A DNA stretch of 7,991 nucleotides from Victivallales bacterium (lineage in GTDB: Bacteria > Verrucomicrobiota > Lentisphaeria > Victivallales > SZUA-371), in contig JAQUZV010000087.1 of assembly GCA_028691155.1 (NCBI GenBank), forward strand, positions 1 through 7,991. Reading direction: 5' to 3'. A program made the translations under genes and the position numbers. A model generated the notes under the pieces. That model searched no databases. It was not told where the DNA came from and saw only the letters and a list, made by a program, of their open reading frames with translations. This document shows positions 6,900-7,991 of the stretch, one piece after another (position 1 is the first letter of the stretch; every line of letters begins with the position of its first letter).

Positions 6900-7466
6900 T
6901 TAGCGCTTCTCCGGTCCGGGAAATACTATTTCCCGGCCGTCGAAATTACGAAATCTCACGTCGGTATCCGTCATTCCGGTCGATGCCAGGCAGTAATGCA
7001 AGGTGCAGCGGTAGGTGATTTTCGGATTGAAATCCGGAATGTCCGGAATAAACAGCAAATCATAAACCCGGCCGTTAAAGGCCGGAAAAATACGGCGCGC
7101 CGCATCGAACTTCCCCGGTACCGGACGAATCGCCACACAGGCAAAATTCTTGTAATTGTGAATCAGGGAAAAATCGTGAATACTCAGACTGCGCCCCTCG
7201 TCCAGACGAACCCGAATCACGGCATATGCCGGCGAAGAGGGGGGAAGCGACAACAACTGTTCGGAATCGGCAATCGGCACGTCATGGCGGGAAATTCCGG
7301 CCGCAATAATCTCGCCGCAGCGAAAACGCAGCATTTTACGGAAAGCAGATGATGCCTCGGCAGTCGTACCGTCATCCGAGCGATACTGCAATTCCCCTTC
7401 CCGGCCCCGGCCGGAAATACCGGAAAACAGCAGCAACAACAGCACCACCCTCCGCCAATTTTTCAT
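6900..7466 (-). CDS. Hypothetical exported protein, 188 residues
   Basis: I do not recognise this family. The N-terminus looks like a Sec signal peptide: a positive start (KNWRR, 2-6), a leucine-rich core (about 7-17), then small residues (SGISG) suggesting cleavage near residue 19. There is no lipobox cysteine and no other membrane segment, so a soluble periplasmic or secreted protein is likely. The mature part has four cysteines (C50, C110, C154, C159) that could form disulfides, and is otherwise a mixed sequence with many aromatic residues in the second half. The ATG is preceded by GGGAG (7478-7482 on this strand) at 11 bases. It lies 62 bases downstream of mreB on the same strand with no strong terminator between, so co-transcription is possible. 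The signal peptide and ribosome site argue that it is real rather than a chance frame. Confidence 0.7.
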   Translation of the reverse strand: MKNWRRVVLLLLLFSGISGRGREGELQYRSDDGTTAEASSAFRKMLRFRCGEIIAAGISRHDVPIADSEQLLSLPPSSPAYAVIRVRLDEGRSLSIHDFSLIHNYKNFACVAIRPVPGKFDAARRIFPAFNGRVYDLLFIPDIPDFNPKITYRCTLHYCLASTGMTDTDVRFRNFDGREIVFPGPEKR

Positions 7467-7528
7467 TCCGCTCTCAACTCCCGATTTGTAACCAAATTAA
7501 CAACCGAAAGCAGCTTTGCCACAAAAAA

Positions 7529-7991
7529 TCACCGTTTGGAAGAAGAAAGGGCCCTCTCCATCAAATCGATTTCCTGCAACATGATTCCGGTGCCGTTGGC
7601 AACCGCTTTGAGCGGATCGTCCGCCACAAATACCGGCAACCCGGTCTCTTCGGAGATCAGTTTATCCAGGCCGCGCAGCAACGCACCGCCGCCCGCCAGC
7701 ATAATGCCGCGGTCAATCAGGTCGGCCGCCAGTTCGGGAGGACACCGCTCCAAGGTGGTGCGCACCGCTTCGACAATGCTGGTAACCGGTTCCTGCAACG
7801 CCATGCGAATCTCATAGGCGGAAATCTTGATCGTTTTCGGCAACCCGGAAACCAGATCGCGGCCCTTGACTTCCAACGCCGCATCGTCATTCTCCGGATA
7901 AGCGCTGCCGATCTTGATTTTGATATCTTCCGCCGTGCGTTCCCCGATCATCAAGTTGTAGACGCGCTTCATATGCTGTCCGATCGAGGCA
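7529..7991 (-). CDS. mreB: Rod shape-determining protein MreB, C-terminal part (5' end outside window)
   Basis: MreB is the bacterial actin homologue that forms membrane-bound filaments and directs lateral cell-wall synthesis. Only the last 153 residues or so are present, a bit under half of the usual 335-350, because the gene runs off the right edge; the in-frame methionine at 7972 is internal. Recognisable stretches are YNLMIGERTAEDIKIKIGSAYP, ALQEPVTSIVEAV, CPPELAADLIDRGIMLAGGGALLRGLD (with the GGGALL phosphate-binding loop of the actin fold) and the ETGLPVFVADDPLKAVANGTG stretch. These match E. coli MreB closely. The gene ends with TGA (7531-7529) and a serine- and lysine-rich tail. mreC, a frequent downstream neighbour, is not in this window. 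Confidence 0.96.
   Translation of the reverse strand, partial: ASIGQHMKRVYNLMIGERTAEDIKIKIGSAYPENDDAALEVKGRDLVSGLPKTIKISAYEIRMALQEPVTSIVEAVRTTLERCPPELAADLIDRGIMLAGGGALLRGLDKLISEETGLPVFVADDPLKAVANGTGIMLQEIDLMERALSSSKR

Noticed and set aside
6996..7352. A 118-residue plus-strand frame opposite the hypothetical exported protein.
   Set aside because: The minus-strand frame has a signal peptide, a ribosome site and a position after mreB; the plus frame has none of these.
7500..7528. Possible terminator between mreB and the downstream gene (AAAGC-A-GCTTT).
   Set aside because: The 5-base arms leave a one-base loop that cannot form a stable hairpin, and no T tract follows on the minus strand.
1..7991. 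Mobile elements, CRISPR arrays, tRNA or rRNA genes, riboswitches, or a novel defence-like system.
   Set aside because: I saw no transposase, spaced direct repeats, structural RNA signature or unexplained gene cluster; all but one of the genes belong to well-known families.

Overview
The window looks like ordinary chromosomal housekeeping DNA from a fermentative, rod-shaped Gram-negative-type bacterium. The coding DNA is GC-rich and the gene starts are AT-rich. The Gram-negative inference rests on a lysophospholipid-recycling Aas protein fused to a transporter, EpmA-type modification of elongation factor P, and MreB. I cannot assign the taxon from sequence alone. A member of the PVC group such as Lentisphaerota, or a deltaproteobacterium-like lineage, would fit, but this is only an impression.

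Layout. Bases 1-2551 (+) hold the 3' part of a large aas-type gene: the last helices of a major-facilitator (LplT-like) transporter, then a PlsC-type acyltransferase, then an acyl-ACP synthetase. A perfect 9-bp hairpin follows, and then a 363-bp AT-rich gap with several small palindromes. Next come ackA (2915-4117, +) and pta (4205-5215, +), the two enzymes that interconvert acetyl-CoA and acetate through acetyl phosphate. Each is followed by its own intrinsic terminator. Then efp (5367-5933, +) overlaps the start of epmA (5902 or 5908-6843, +). On the minus strand, converging on epmA, are the 3' part of mreB (7529 to the window end) and, downstream of it, a small exported protein of unknown function (6900-7466).

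How the genes work together. AckA and Pta make ATP and acetate from acetyl-CoA and set the acetyl-phosphate pool. EF-P rescues ribosomes stalled on polyproline, and EpmA attaches a lysine-type group to the conserved EF-P lysine (K32 here). The alanine that marks beta-lysine-using EpmA in E. coli is conserved, so an EpmB aminomutase is expected elsewhere in the genome. Aas re-acylates lysophospholipids, and MreB organises cell-wall elongation.

I found no mobile element, CRISPR array, tRNA, rRNA or defence system, and no convincing new multi-gene system. The items most worth a second look are the overlapping efp-epmA pair with a hairpin just inside epmA, the palindrome-rich leader of ackA, and the unrecognised exported protein after mreB.
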